From Candidatus Heimdallarchaeota archaeon (GTDB lineage: Archaea; Asgardarchaeota; Heimdallarchaeia; Heimdallarchaeales; Kariarchaeaceae): a DNA stretch of 32,086 nt. The stretch covers positions 1 to 32,086 of the forward strand of contig JAAFKL010000024.1 of assembly GCA_021399405.1 (NCBI GenBank), read 5' to 3'. The first letter of the stretch is position 1; each line of letters begins with the position of its first letter. The position numbers and the translations under genes were made by a program. The notes below the pieces were generated by a model. The model ran no database searches, was not told where the DNA came from, and saw nothing but the letters and a program-made list of their open reading frames with translations. Of the stretch, positions 1 to 8,317 are shown in pieces.

Positions 1-291
1 AAGGAAGTCCACATACAGTCAATAAGAAAGTAGCGATTTTCTGTTCCTGTATCCGTCGTAACGAACTGCTAGTCAGATTATCAGGTCTTGATGGATGTTC
101 GAGAATGATCTTGCGATGGTTAAAAAGTGTGAAAATCCCATCTTGGTCGGGTCTGCTAACTCGAACAAACCAAGTGGAAGGAAGCGATACTCTCTGAAAG
201 GAGAAGTGTAGTATACTATACCAGTGTAGTAGCTGGATGATACGGTGACGTTTGTATACTATTTGCTGAACATACAAGAAAAGTTAGCTTT
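1..291 (+). ncRNA. Possible 3' portion of archaeal RNase P RNA (partial, tentative)
   Basis: This stretch has no convincing protein frame but looks like a structured RNA. Bases 2-10 (AGGAAGUCC) resemble conserved region I of RNase P RNA. Bases 153-177 (containing CUAACUCG and ACAAACCAAGUGG) resemble conserved region IV. Bases 236-250 (GAUGAUACGGUGACG), the hairpin 252-257/272-277 and the following GUUAGCUU (283-290) resemble region V. The order and the roughly 290-base span from region I to the 3' end fit the family. A nested stem is visible at 13-18/47-52 with an inner AGAAA/UUUUCU pairing. Against this, the expected long-range P4 helix between regions I and V is imperfect, and regions II/III are not clear. 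The 5' part would lie before the window. It was recognised by eye only and may be another structured RNA. Confidence 0.35.
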
Positions 292-622
292 TCAGATCAT
301 GGCGACCACCCATGCAAAACCCTATTGTGCCAATTTTTTCATTAATAGTAATTTCCAATCCTTTTACATGCTCCAATATATACTCAAAATCTTCAAATAT
401 TGTATCATCAGTATATGAATCTTGATCCAATGCACCGTCTCTGTAAGCATCGGTACCCGCTACAAAAAATCCAGCCTTAGCTAGGTCATCACACACGATT
501 TTTTGAGGTTTATCAAGCCCAGGTCTATGCATAAATAATATCACAACAGGAAACGGCCCATCACCTTCTGGTTGTGAGAAATAAATTGGTAATTTAGGAT
601 CTTCCCTAATTACTTTTAATGA
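284..622 (-). pseudogene. Dienelactone hydrolase family remnant
   Basis: The reading frame encodes the N-terminal half of a dienelactone-hydrolase-type alpha/beta hydrolase. It runs from a beta-strand region (PIYFSQPEGDGPFPVVILF) through DLAKAGFFVAGTDAYRD to the nucleophile elbow GFCMGGRH, where the Cys would be the nucleophile. It then stops four residues later. Intact members are about 230 residues and continue with the Asp and His of the triad, so both are missing here. The first strand (SLKVIRED) is encoded, but no ATG, GTG or TTG lies in frame above it before a stop near 720. An internal ATG at 544 would remove the first strands. Lack of a start and loss of the second half point to a dead gene. 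The stop overlaps the 3' end of the possible RNA at 1-291. Confidence 0.7.
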
Positions 623-756
623 ACCTATGATGAAACAACAGCAGAGGAGACTAATATAGATTTCTAGTAAATTTATCAGTTTTGACTTAATTGATTCTTT
701 TACTTTTGGATTAGAGTTCTAAAGTTTAAATTGCTATTTTTTATTAACGGATACAG

Positions 757-1182
757 ATGAATGTATTTGATTTTGTTAAATTCTCAATAAAAGAAGAACA
801 CAAAAGTATCAACCAACTTCTTGATAAATTGGATGACTCACTTCTTGCAACACCTATTGGAAATGATGATAGCATCGGTAAAAAATTGAAACACATGACA
901 GAAGCTGAATATTCAATGGCCATGTATATGCATCAACAAGATGATGACGAGAAGAAAGATGTTCCTATAACAATTGACGGCTTGAGGGAGGCTTTCGAAA
1001 GATCAGAAAAACGTCATCTAGAAACTATTAGTGTGTTAACCAATGATGATTTAGAAAAGGCATACGTTTCAAAGGTATCAGGGAAGGAATACAGCTATAC
1101 GTGGTTACTTTATCATTTCGTTGAACATTTAACCACTCATCGTGGACAAGTAGCGACAGCATTACGATTAGCACAACAATAA
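757..1182 (+). CDS. DinB-like four-helix protein
   Basis: A 141-residue protein of the DinB/YfiT-like superfamily: four-helix bundles that often bind a divalent metal through three histidines. The expected histidines are visible as His46 (KKLKHMTEAEY), His124 and His128 (YHFVEHLTTHRGQ), with the typical family ending HRGQ followed by a helix. Bacterial relatives include thiol transferases and DNA-damage-induced proteins, but the substrate of this one cannot be told from sequence. The length is normal for a single-domain member. A TATA-like AAAGTTTAAATT at 721-732 lies about 29 bases before the ATG, which would give a nearly leaderless mRNA. The gene is isolated: its upstream neighbour is the broken hydrolase and the downstream gene is convergent. 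Confidence 0.8.
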   Translation: MNVFDFVKFSIKEEHKSINQLLDKLDDSLLATPIGNDDSIGKKLKHMTEAEYSMAMYMHQQDDDEKKDVPITIDGLREAFERSEKRHLETISVLTNDDLEKAYVSKVSGKEYSYTWLLYHFVEHLTTHRGQVATALRLAQQ

Positions 1183-1220
1183 TTGAGTTCAAAAATTAAT
1201 TAATTATTTGTACTATGATT

Positions 1221-1610
1221 TTAGCAGCAACCTGCGTCTCCGCCACAGCTACCACAGCCAGAAGCGTTGTAAATTAAATGTTCGTTGGGGCTTGTAATTT
1301 GGAAGCCTGATTTTTCCTCACTCTGAACAAAATCAACGCTTGCACCATCTAAATATGGAAAACTTATACGATCAATAACAACCTCAATTTCCTCATAGAA
1401 ACAAGTATGATCGTCGTCACTTCTTCTAGTATCCAAAGCCATTCCAAAACCGACTCCTGATGCAGATGATTGTACGAACAATCTAAGAAATAGTTCCTTC
1501 TTTTCTTGTTGTTTAATTACATCTCTTAATGAGCTTAAAGCCGTGTCCGAAATGGAAACAAATGGCCCTTCTGAAACCTTGTTATCAATAGTTGATTGTT
1601 CTTGTGACAT
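1221..1610 (-). CDS. A-type Fe-S carrier (HesB/IscA-like) variant
   Basis: A HesB/IscA-like fold of about 129 residues. In this family three cysteines hold or transfer a cluster during Fe-S protein maturation. The fold signature is present: SISDTALSSLRDVI, then LRLFVQSSASGVGFGMALD, then IDRISFPYLDGASVDFV. The position that normally carries the first ligand Cys (GGGCSGF in IscA) reads SSASGVGF, so that Cys is lost. The C-terminal ligand pair is present and expanded: NASGCGSCGGDAGCC ends the protein with four cysteines. It may bind metal through the tail only, or act on another cofactor. I chose the ATG at 1610 (MSQEQS) over the upstream ATG at 1637, because the family domain starts soon after and the extra nine residues look unrelated. 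It is convergent with the DinB-like gene. Confidence 0.75.
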   Translation of the reverse strand: MSQEQSTIDNKVSEGPFVSISDTALSSLRDVIKQQEKKELFLRLFVQSSASGVGFGMALDTRRSDDDHTCFYEEIEVVIDRISFPYLDGASVDFVQSEEKSGFQITSPNEHLIYNASGCGSCGGDAGCC

Positions 1611-1805
1611 TGTTCTAATCACTAGATACGTAAACATATTAAAAAAGCCTTAGTTCGTTAAGATTTACTAACTTTTCTTGGTGAAATTAATTTGTAAATA
1701 TGGTGGTTATCTTAGATTTATTGCAATTTTCTACAACTAAATAATTTCTTGTTTTCAATTTCGAAATGATTATAGTTTCCAGTAATTACCAATAATTATC
1801 AAAAA

Positions 1806-2825
1806 ATGGTTTACAAGGAATACATTAATTCGGATGCTACACAGCTCGAATTAAAGAATATTGCTATAAGTGATGAAAACGAATTCATTCGCGCTAGTGC
1901 TATTCGAAAGCTTCTAGATCAATCTACTTTGGAAATATTGGCAATGGAGGATCCTAATCCATTTATTCGATCGGAAGCTACCCTGAAAATTAAAGCTCAG
2001 AGTAAATTAGCAATAATTGCAGAGTCAGATCATAGTCCCTTAGTAAGGAGACATGCAATTGCGTCTCTAAAAAATCTTGAATTGTTAAAACAAATCTGTT
2101 TGAAAGATCCAGATGATCATGTTAGAGAGAGTGCAGTGAAACAATTAAATTATGATTGTCAAGATGTTTTGATAATAGTCGCTATGCAAGATCCGAATTG
2201 GATGGTCAGACATGCAGCTATTTGGAAGATGAGAGCAGATGGTGAGAATGATGAGATTCTACATCAAATCGGCTTAAAAGATATAAATGAGCAGGTACGC
2301 AAAGCAGCAGTAAATAGATTAACTGATGAACAATTAATACATGACATTATCATGCATGATGCATCAGAACAAGTAAATCTCAGTGGTATATTAAAGATAA
2401 CAGAAAATGAAGAATTACTGTCAGATGTAGCATTACACTCCAATATTAGTAAAATTAGAGAGATCGCTGTTAGTAAAATTGATAATCAAAATTTACTAAA
2501 TAATATCGCTATTAATGATTCTAATCGGTGGGTCCGAGAACAGGCAGTGAACAATATGATTGCTGATGAAAATGGATTAGATGTGTTGACTAATATTGCG
2601 ATGAGTGATAATGACGAAAATGTGAGGTATACTGCTGTTAAAAAAATACAAAACAATGATTATTTGAAAAAAATTATTCTAGAAAGTATCTACATTGATA
2701 GTGTGAAGGTCGCAATATCAAATATAAGTGATTTTGAAATATTAGCTGTTTTGCGTATGACAGGAAAATCAGAAATACAAAAAGAATTGACTGAAAGAAT
2801 GCAAGAATTGCAAAAACGAAAATAA
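1806..2825 (+). CDS. HEAT-like / variant leucine-rich repeat protein
   Basis: This 339-residue protein is built almost wholly of degenerate helical repeats of about 20-25 residues, of the form L..IA..D....VR..A...I. Clear units include IAISDENEFIRASAIRKL, IAESDHSPLVRRHAIASL, ICLKDPDDHVRESAVKQL, VAMQDPNWMVRHAAIWKM, IGLKDINEQVRKAAVNRL and IAMSDNDENVRYTAVKKI. Such arrays (HEAT-like, PBS-lyase or LRV type) form curved scaffolds for protein binding. There is no signal peptide, membrane segment or catalytic motif, so a cytoplasmic scaffold is the most that can be said. A charged C-terminal helix (KELTERMQELQKRK) ends the chain. The DUF362 gene starts 85 bases downstream on the same strand, and the two could be cotranscribed. 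Confidence 0.75.
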   Translation: MVYKEYINSDATQLELKNIAISDENEFIRASAIRKLLDQSTLEILAMEDPNPFIRSEATLKIKAQSKLAIIAESDHSPLVRRHAIASLKNLELLKQICLKDPDDHVRESAVKQLNYDCQDVLIIVAMQDPNWMVRHAAIWKMRADGENDEILHQIGLKDINEQVRKAAVNRLTDEQLIHDIIMHDASEQVNLSGILKITENEELLSDVALHSNISKIREIAVSKIDNQNLLNNIAINDSNRWVREQAVNNMIADENGLDVLTNIAMSDNDENVRYTAVKKIQNNDYLKKIILESIYIDSVKVAISNISDFEILAVLRMTGKSEIQKELTERMQELQKRK

Positions 2826-2909
2826 TGACAAAAGAACATGCAGAAAACAGCTCAAAACATTTTACCTCAAAGCATTATACTTTTTATACTAATTTCTTTT
2901 CGGTGTACC

Positions 2910-4112
2910 ATGAATTCAATTCGGTCAGATGTGTATTATGGGAGCATCCAGCATGGACAGAATAACAAAGCAACTTCATTAAAAACTAAGATTGATCAAA
3001 TAATTGATTTGTTGGATTTCTCAACTATCAAGAAAAAAGAAAAAGTAGCAGTAAAAATGCATCTGGGTTTTAGTGATGGATATCAAACAATTCCTGTTTT
3101 CTTTGTGAGGCAAGTAGTTGAGATAATAAAGAAACAAGGTGCATATCCGTTCGTAACAGATAATCCTACTGCTGTCTACAATGCATACAAACGGGGTTAT
3201 ACTCAAGAAACTGTTGGTTGTCCAATTATCCCTGTTGCTGGAATAAAAGATGGATACAGTTACAATCAAGAAATTAATTATAAAAACGTCGATTCATTGG
3301 AAATTGGAGGGGCCATCTATGATGCGGATGTATTGGTTAATTTGACTCATTCAAAAGGACATGGATGTAATGGTTATGGTGGGGCAATAAAGAATCTAGC
3401 TTTGGGAGCCTATGCTGCTGAATCTCGCTGGTACAAAATTCACAATGTAGAACAATCTTTACCGTATTGGAATGCTGACGAGTGTAGTCCTGAAGAGGCA
3501 AAAAAAATAGCTGCTGTCTGTCCATATGATGCGATAAAATATAACGAGGAAAAGCATGAATTGAAAGTTGCCTTTTGCATGTGTAACCAATGCATGGACT
3601 GTACCAAATTTAATAATGGCTCTGAACTAATCGAAATTAAACAAGAAAACTTTTCAGCATTTCAGGAATTATTAGCAATTGCTTCAAAGCATGTCATAGA
3701 TACTTTTGATAAAGATAAACAATTTTATTTGAATTACTTGTTACAAATAACTCCACAATGTGATTGTATGGGGATTGCACAACCTCCTGTTGTGAATGAT
3801 ATTGGTGTTGTCGGATCCAGGGATATAGTTGCAGTTGATGTTGCCTCCCTTGATCTGATTAAGGAACAAGGTTTAATCCCAAATTCAATCCCCCCGATTT
3901 TCAAACATGTGAATTTGGATTCAGCTGTGGATTTACATCCCTTTCAGAGAATCCACGGCCCTATGAAAGATCCATACATTGCAATGCGATACGCAGCAGA
4001 ACACAAGATGGGAAATTTAGAATACGATCTTATCGAAATTCTATCACCACAGGAAGTCGCGAAAATGCCAAAGATCAAACATCAGTATGAAGCAGATCCC
4101 AGTTTTTACTAG
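2910..4112 (+). CDS. DUF362 domain iron-sulfur protein
   Basis: A DUF362 family protein of about 400 residues. Family hallmarks are VAVKMHLGFSDGYQTIPVFF near the start, the TDNPT segment, the motif THSKGHGCNGYGGAIKNLALG, and TPQCDCMGIAQPPVVNDIGVVGSRDIVAVDVASLDLI in the C-terminal third. A cysteine-rich insert (AAVCPYDAI and FCMCNQCMDCTKF) is ferredoxin-like and probably carries Fe-S clusters, although the spacing is not a standard double 4Fe-4S pattern. The biochemical role of DUF362 proteins is unsettled. I chose the ATG at 2910 (MNSIRSDVYYGSI) over the upstream ATG at 2838, whose 24 extra residues are hydrophobic and unlike family members. If the longer start were used, that segment could pass for a membrane anchor. 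Confidence 0.85.
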   Translation: MNSIRSDVYYGSIQHGQNNKATSLKTKIDQIIDLLDFSTIKKKEKVAVKMHLGFSDGYQTIPVFFVRQVVEIIKKQGAYPFVTDNPTAVYNAYKRGYTQETVGCPIIPVAGIKDGYSYNQEINYKNVDSLEIGGAIYDADVLVNLTHSKGHGCNGYGGAIKNLALGAYAAESRWYKIHNVEQSLPYWNADECSPEEAKKIAAVCPYDAIKYNEEKHELKVAFCMCNQCMDCTKFNNGSELIEIKQENFSAFQELLAIASKHVIDTFDKDKQFYLNYLLQITPQCDCMGIAQPPVVNDIGVVGSRDIVAVDVASLDLIKEQGLIPNSIPPIFKHVNLDSAVDLHPFQRIHGPMKDPYIAMRYAAEHKMGNLEYDLIEILSPQEVAKMPKIKHQYEADPSFY

Positions 4113-4236
4113 TTCACTCAGGTCAGATTCCGAGTGTGGAAGTTGCCTGTGATGTTAATGATTGTTTTGACCTTCAAGCAGCAGCTTTTGTACCTTAAAA
4201 TCTCTAATTCAATTTAAATCTAAAATTAAGTGCAAA

Positions 4237-4254
4237 TTCCCCCATTAGGGGGAA
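4237..4254 (+). promoter_or_regulatory. Strong stem-loop in the leader of the GTPase gene
   Basis: A perfect 7-bp stem TTCCCCC/GGGGGAA with the loop ATTA lies 18 bases before the TTG start at 4272. A TATA-like AATTTAAATC at 4211-4220 would place the transcription start close to or just before the stem. The hairpin would then sit at the 5' end of the mRNA, or overlap the initiation region on the DNA as an operator. No long T-run follows, so a terminator for the upstream gene is less likely. Confidence 0.55.
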
Positions 4255-4271
4255 ATATTAATCTTTAATTA

Positions 4272-5012
4272 TTGTATCAACAACTTGTGTCTCTAAATGA
4301 AACAGTTCACAAAATTATTTTTGCTGGACTGGACGCTGTGGGGAAAACATCAATATACAAATCGGTTATAGAAAATGTAGATTTATATGAATTGAGTGAT
4401 CTTGCTCCAACCCGGGGGATTGAACGAAAATACCATACATTTGGAGATCATAAACTTGTGTTTTGGGATCTTGGAGGGCAAGAAATGTATCGTAATAAGT
4501 ATTTTCAGGACAAACGTATATTTCAAGATCTGTCCTTGCTTATCTACGTCCTCGATATACAGGATAAATTCAGGTTTGATGAAAGCCTCGAGTATCTGCT
4601 TCAAATACTTATGACATTGAAAAACCTAGACCAGGTACCTCAAATTGCGGTTCTTATTCACAAATATGATCCTGAGCGAAGAACACAACTACAGCAAAAT
4701 CTTCTAGAAGCGGCGCGAGTTTTGAGAGAAACTTCCAAATTCCCATCTATTACGATAACTAAATTTGCAACTTCTATATATGCAGATAATCTTGACGGTA
4801 TCGTTGAAAATATACTCAAAGAGATCGTTCCTGAATATTCGAATAATTTACTAAGATCCGATGGGATGATTAGAAAGACAACTTATGAGGATGGTACAGC
4901 AATCTCGAGCACAGAATTTACCACAAAGGCAGAAGGAACTGACTTTCAAAATACTCTAGAAGACCATTTCAAAATATTGAAAGATATGGTAGACAAGGCG
5001 GAGGATGAGTAA
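4272..5012 (+). CDS. Arf/Rag (Gtr)-like small GTPase
   Basis: A 246-residue Ras-superfamily GTPase with the G domain at the N-terminus. G1 is GLDAVGKTS (19-27) and carries the GLD form seen in Arf and Rag proteins. The switch I Thr lies in APTRGIE (about 47). G3 is WDLGGQE (65-71), with Gly-Gly in place of the Ras Ala-Gly. G4 is HKYD (130-133): an HK.D form in place of NK.D is typical of Rag/Gtr GTPases. The last 60-70 residues form a charged tail ending in a probable helix, shorter than the roadblock domain of eukaryotic Rag proteins. There is no N-terminal myristoylation-type Gly and no C-terminal Cys, so membrane attachment would be indirect. The start is TTG 4272, or possibly GTG 4287, which begins just before the first strand. 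Such GTPases are abundant in Asgard archaea. Confidence 0.85.
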   Translation: MYQQLVSLNETVHKIIFAGLDAVGKTSIYKSVIENVDLYELSDLAPTRGIERKYHTFGDHKLVFWDLGGQEMYRNKYFQDKRIFQDLSLLIYVLDIQDKFRFDESLEYLLQILMTLKNLDQVPQIAVLIHKYDPERRTQLQQNLLEAARVLRETSKFPSITITKFATSIYADNLDGIVENILKEIVPEYSNNLLRSDGMIRKTTYEDGTAISSTEFTTKAEGTDFQNTLEDHFKILKDMVDKAEDE

Positions 5013-5227
5013 AAATAAAGGATAAAACACGCTATACAGCAATATAAAAATACGGTTATTCAAATGTCCTTACAAGATTACAAATCATTCCAAAGAGAAA
5101 TAGAGCAAATTTGCAAAATATCTCATATTTTCTGAATTTGTTTTTATCTCATTTTGATATTAAGTATTATCAACGGAGATCTTAAAAAAAAGATTAGTTA
5201 CGCTATACGCAAGCACTCAGAGATTAT

Positions 5228-5234
5228 GAGGTTG
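5228..5234 (+). promoter_or_regulatory. Shine-Dalgarno-like site before ppdK
   Basis: GAGGTTG ends four bases before the ATG at 5239 and is complementary to the usual archaeal 16S 3' end at GAGGT. It supports this start. It contrasts with several neighbours that look leaderless. Confidence 0.5.
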
Positions 5235-5238
5235 CACC

Positions 5239-8082
5239 ATGAGTAAAAGAGTCTTTTTATTTTCGGACAGTGAACCGGATTCAACAACATTGGGAGGGAA
5301 AGGGGCAAATCTTGCACGCATGTCCCAATTGGGATTACATGTCCCTTCTGGCTTTACAGTAACAACACAAACATGTATTGATTTTCTAAATAATGAAGGA
5401 AAGTATCCTGATGGACTTTGGAATGAGATATTACTATCATTAGAGCAGGTCGAAAAACTCTCTGGTAAAAAATTTGGTGATCAAACTAATCCATTACTGA
5501 TATCTGTCAGATCTGGAGCTAAAATTAGTATGCCTGGGATGATGGATAGTATTCTGAATCTTGGTCTTAATATTCAAAATGTAGAAAAATTAAGCACTGC
5601 AAGTAATAATGGTAGATTTGTAAAAGATTCATATCGCAGATTAATCCTGATGTTTTCTAATGTTGTTCATAATCTTTCAATTCATCCTTTTGAAGAGATA
5701 TTGGAGACAACGAAAAAAGAAGCAGGAATAGAACAGGATCACCAATTGACAGAGGAACATCTTGATAAAATTATTCAAGAATATCTAACACTATTTGAGA
5801 AGGAACATGGTTCCCCATTCCCTCAGGATCCAAAAGAACAACTGGATCGTGCAGTTCAAGCTGTATTCAAATCTTGGAATAATAGAAGAGCAATTGATTA
5901 CCGAAATCATGAAGGAATTCCTCATGACATCGGAACGGCAGTAAATGTTCAAACAATGGTATTTGGGAATTATAACGATAACAGTGGAACTGGTGTACTA
6001 TTCACTCGAAATCCATCTTCAGGGGAAGATGTAATGTTTGGAGAATTTCTAATGAATGCACAAGGTGAAGATGTTGTTGCAGGATTAAGAACCCCCCTGC
6101 CTTTCACTGCATTGCAGGAACAGATGCCAGACCAGCATAAAGAACTTGTGGAAATTTCCAAAAAATTGGAAAAACATTATGCAGATATGCAGGATATTGA
6201 ATTTACCATTGAAGATGGGAAATTATACATTTTGCAGACCAGAACTGGAAAGAGAACTGGTGCAGCTGCGGCGAAGATTGCAGTTGATATGGTCAATGAA
6301 GGCATGATATCAAAAGAAGACGCTGTCAAACGGCTTACACCACGTGATGTGGAGGCCAGTCTATTTCCCTCAGTTCTCTGGAAAAGCCAAAAATTACACG
6401 AATATTATGATATTGAGGATGCAGATCATAAATTGAAATCAGTTACTATTAGTGATTTGACTAGAAATGCAGAATATAAACGAGCTGAGAAGATAGGGGA
6501 AGGTTTACCTGCAGGTCCTGGTGCTGCTTGTGGTCATGTAGTGTTTGATTCTGATCTAGCTGAGGCAATTGTTAAAGACGGTGTGAGTCCACCATTTGAT
6601 GTTACACAATGGAAAACGCAGGGAGAGAAGAAAGTTCCAAATCTGATTCTGGTAAAGAAAGAGACCAGTCCTGAAGACTTTCATGGGATGGTTGCTTCGT
6701 CCGCCATTGTGACAATGACTGGTGGTTTAACATCACATGCTGCTCTGGTCGGAAGGCAGATAGGCAAACGAGTGATTGTTGGTGCGAGTTCTTCGAATAT
6801 GGATTTAACTGGAAAGAGTATGCGAATAAAAGATGGGAGTTTGGTGGAGGTCGGTGATGTTATTTCGGTCGATGTTTTTGATAAGGGATCGATATATCGA
6901 GGGATACTTCCAATTGTTTCTCCTACTGATTTGTCTGAGGAATTGGAACAGATCCTTGATTGGGCAGATAGTTTTGCAAAGATTAAAGTCCGAGCTAATG
7001 CGGATAAAGGTGGCGACACTCAGATTGCAATAGATTTCAAAGCAACCGGCACTGGTTTGGCACGTACAGAACATATGTTTTTCGATGTTTTGTCATTAAT
7101 GCAGGATATGATCCTTGCAGAGACTAAGGAAGAGAGGCTCAAGGCACTTGATAAAATGGCTGAGATTCAGAAGCATGATTTCATGGAAGTATTCAAAGTT
7201 GCGGACGGAAGACCGGTCACAATCCGATTACTAGATCCACCATTACATGAATTTTTACCGAAAGAACTTGAGATAAGAGAAAGAATTTGGGTCCAGATAC
7301 TAAATCCTGTTTCTACAGATGTCAACACTCATATTTTGAGAAAAATATTATATTATCAAGAAGCCAATCCAATGCTTGGCTTGCGGGGATGTCGATTGGG
7401 GTTATTGTTCCCAGAAATTACAGTAATGCAAACGCGGGCAATTATCGAAGCTGCACTCCAAGTTATTGATGAAGGGGGAAGTGTTGTTCCAGAAATAATG
7501 GTTCCTTTGATTGGTTCTAAAAATGAATTTCTTGAGTCACGGAAGATTATTGACGAAACCGCAAATGAAATATTTGAGAAAACGGGTAAGAAGCTTGATT
7601 ACTTAGTAGGGACAATGATTGAAATTCCACGAGCTGCCCTTACCGCTGATGAAATTGCCGCAGGTGAACTTGGGGCAGATTTCTTCTCCTTCGGGACCAA
7701 TGATTTACATCAGATGACACTTGGATTCTCAAGGGATGATATTGGTAAATTCTTGCCATTCTATTTGGAGAATAATATTATCGATGTTGATCCATTTGCA
7801 ACAATAGATGAAGGAGGAACTGGGAAACTGATGGATATGTGTGTTGAACTTGGGAGAAAGGCTGCAGAACAAGCAGGCAAGTACTTGAAGGTCTCGATAT
7901 GTGGTGAGCAAGGGGGAGACCCCAGATCTATAGATTTCTGCTATCGAATTGGTCTTGATATGGTTTCTTGTTCACCTTATAGAGTACCAGTTGCACGGTT
8001 AGCTGCAGCTCATGCTACTTTCAATAATCCTCAGGTGGATCCAAAATATGGTAAAAAATGGCCCATGCCTCCAATAAAGTGA
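5239..8082 (+). CDS. ppdK: Pyruvate,phosphate dikinase
   Basis: Interconverts pyruvate, ATP and phosphate with PEP, AMP and pyrophosphate, so it can serve glycolysis or gluconeogenesis in the cytoplasm. All domains are present. The N-terminal ATP-grasp region begins GGKGANLARMSQLGLHVPSGF (20-40) and contains SVRSGAKISMPGMMDS. The phosphohistidine domain carries GGLTSHAAL with His500. The C-terminal PEP/pyruvate barrel has GLARTEHMF, FGTNDLHQMTLGFSRDD and CGEQGGDP, where Cys888 is the expected catalytic Cys. At 947 residues it is somewhat longer than the usual 870-900. Small departures are Gln for His in GE(H/Q)GGD and His for Thr in FGTND(T/H)QMT. The last residues (PQVDPKYGKKWPMPPIK) differ from the ending encoded by the relics downstream. 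The gene looks intact and is preceded by a Shine-Dalgarno-like site. Confidence 0.97.
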   Translation: MSKRVFLFSDSEPDSTTLGGKGANLARMSQLGLHVPSGFTVTTQTCIDFLNNEGKYPDGLWNEILLSLEQVEKLSGKKFGDQTNPLLISVRSGAKISMPGMMDSILNLGLNIQNVEKLSTASNNGRFVKDSYRRLILMFSNVVHNLSIHPFEEILETTKKEAGIEQDHQLTEEHLDKIIQEYLTLFEKEHGSPFPQDPKEQLDRAVQAVFKSWNNRRAIDYRNHEGIPHDIGTAVNVQTMVFGNYNDNSGTGVLFTRNPSSGEDVMFGEFLMNAQGEDVVAGLRTPLPFTALQEQMPDQHKELVEISKKLEKHYADMQDIEFTIEDGKLYILQTRTGKRTGAAAAKIAVDMVNEGMISKEDAVKRLTPRDVEASLFPSVLWKSQKLHEYYDIEDADHKLKSVTISDLTRNAEYKRAEKIGEGLPAGPGAACGHVVFDSDLAEAIVKDGVSPPFDVTQWKTQGEKKVPNLILVKKETSPEDFHGMVASSAIVTMTGGLTSHAALVGRQIGKRVIVGASSSNMDLTGKSMRIKDGSLVEVGDVISVDVFDKGSIYRGILPIVSPTDLSEELEQILDWADSFAKIKVRANADKGGDTQIAIDFKATGTGLARTEHMFFDVLSLMQDMILAETKEERLKALDKMAEIQKHDFMEVFKVADGRPVTIRLLDPPLHEFLPKELEIRERIWVQILNPVSTDVNTHILRKILYYQEANPMLGLRGCRLGLLFPEITVMQTRAIIEAALQVIDEGGSVVPEIMVPLIGSKNEFLESRKIIDETANEIFEKTGKKLDYLVGTMIEIPRAALTADEIAAGELGADFFSFGTNDLHQMTLGFSRDDIGKFLPFYLENNIIDVDPFATIDEGGTGKLMDMCVELGRKAAEQAGKYLKVSICGEQGGDPRSIDFCYRIGLDMVSCSPYRVPVARLAAAHATFNNPQVDPKYGKKWPMPPIK

Positions 8083-8192
8083 AACTAGAAAGAATAATTA
8101 AATTGAAAATATCAAAATATATGAGATTGAATTACTCATTAAAATAGCTCTCCTAGGATAAGTCTACATCTTCATCATATGTTTCGTTTTGA

Positions 8193-8282
8193 CCATATTA
8201 TGTAACTGTTGCAAGATTATCAGCGCCTCATGCCACATTCATCAATCCAGAACCTCACGCAGTTTACAAGAAAAAATTGTAA
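8193..8282 (+). pseudogene. PPDK 3'-end relic 1
   Basis: Just after ppdK, an in-frame stretch reads YYVT-VARLSAPHATFINPEPH-AVYKKKL and then stops at 8280-8282. It matches the extreme C-terminus of PPDK (compare [14 protein letters not shown] in the intact gene). The segment between YV and VARL, which should encode SCSPYRVP, is mostly deleted. A stop lies directly upstream at 8190-8192. Its ending (NPEP..VYKKK) resembles relic 3 more than the intact gene, so it did not arise by recent duplication of the resident copy. Confidence 0.8.
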
Positions 8283-8317
8283 AAAAAGGGAAAACGAACT
8301 TTAATAATTTAGACTAA

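Noticed and set aside
4109..4203. Short plus-strand reading frame ending VACDVNDCFDLQAAAFVP
   Set aside because: It reads somewhat protein-like and might be a gene-end relic, but it has no start codon, overlaps the DUF362 stop and matched no family I recognise.
5064..5135. Possible 23-codon ORF before ppdK
   Set aside because: Too short, with no motif and no ribosome-binding support; chance occurrence is likely in AT-rich DNA.
6681..7019. Open frame of 112 codons on the minus strand
   Set aside because: It is antisense to the intact PPDK phosphohistidine-domain region and looks like a by-product of PPDK codon use.
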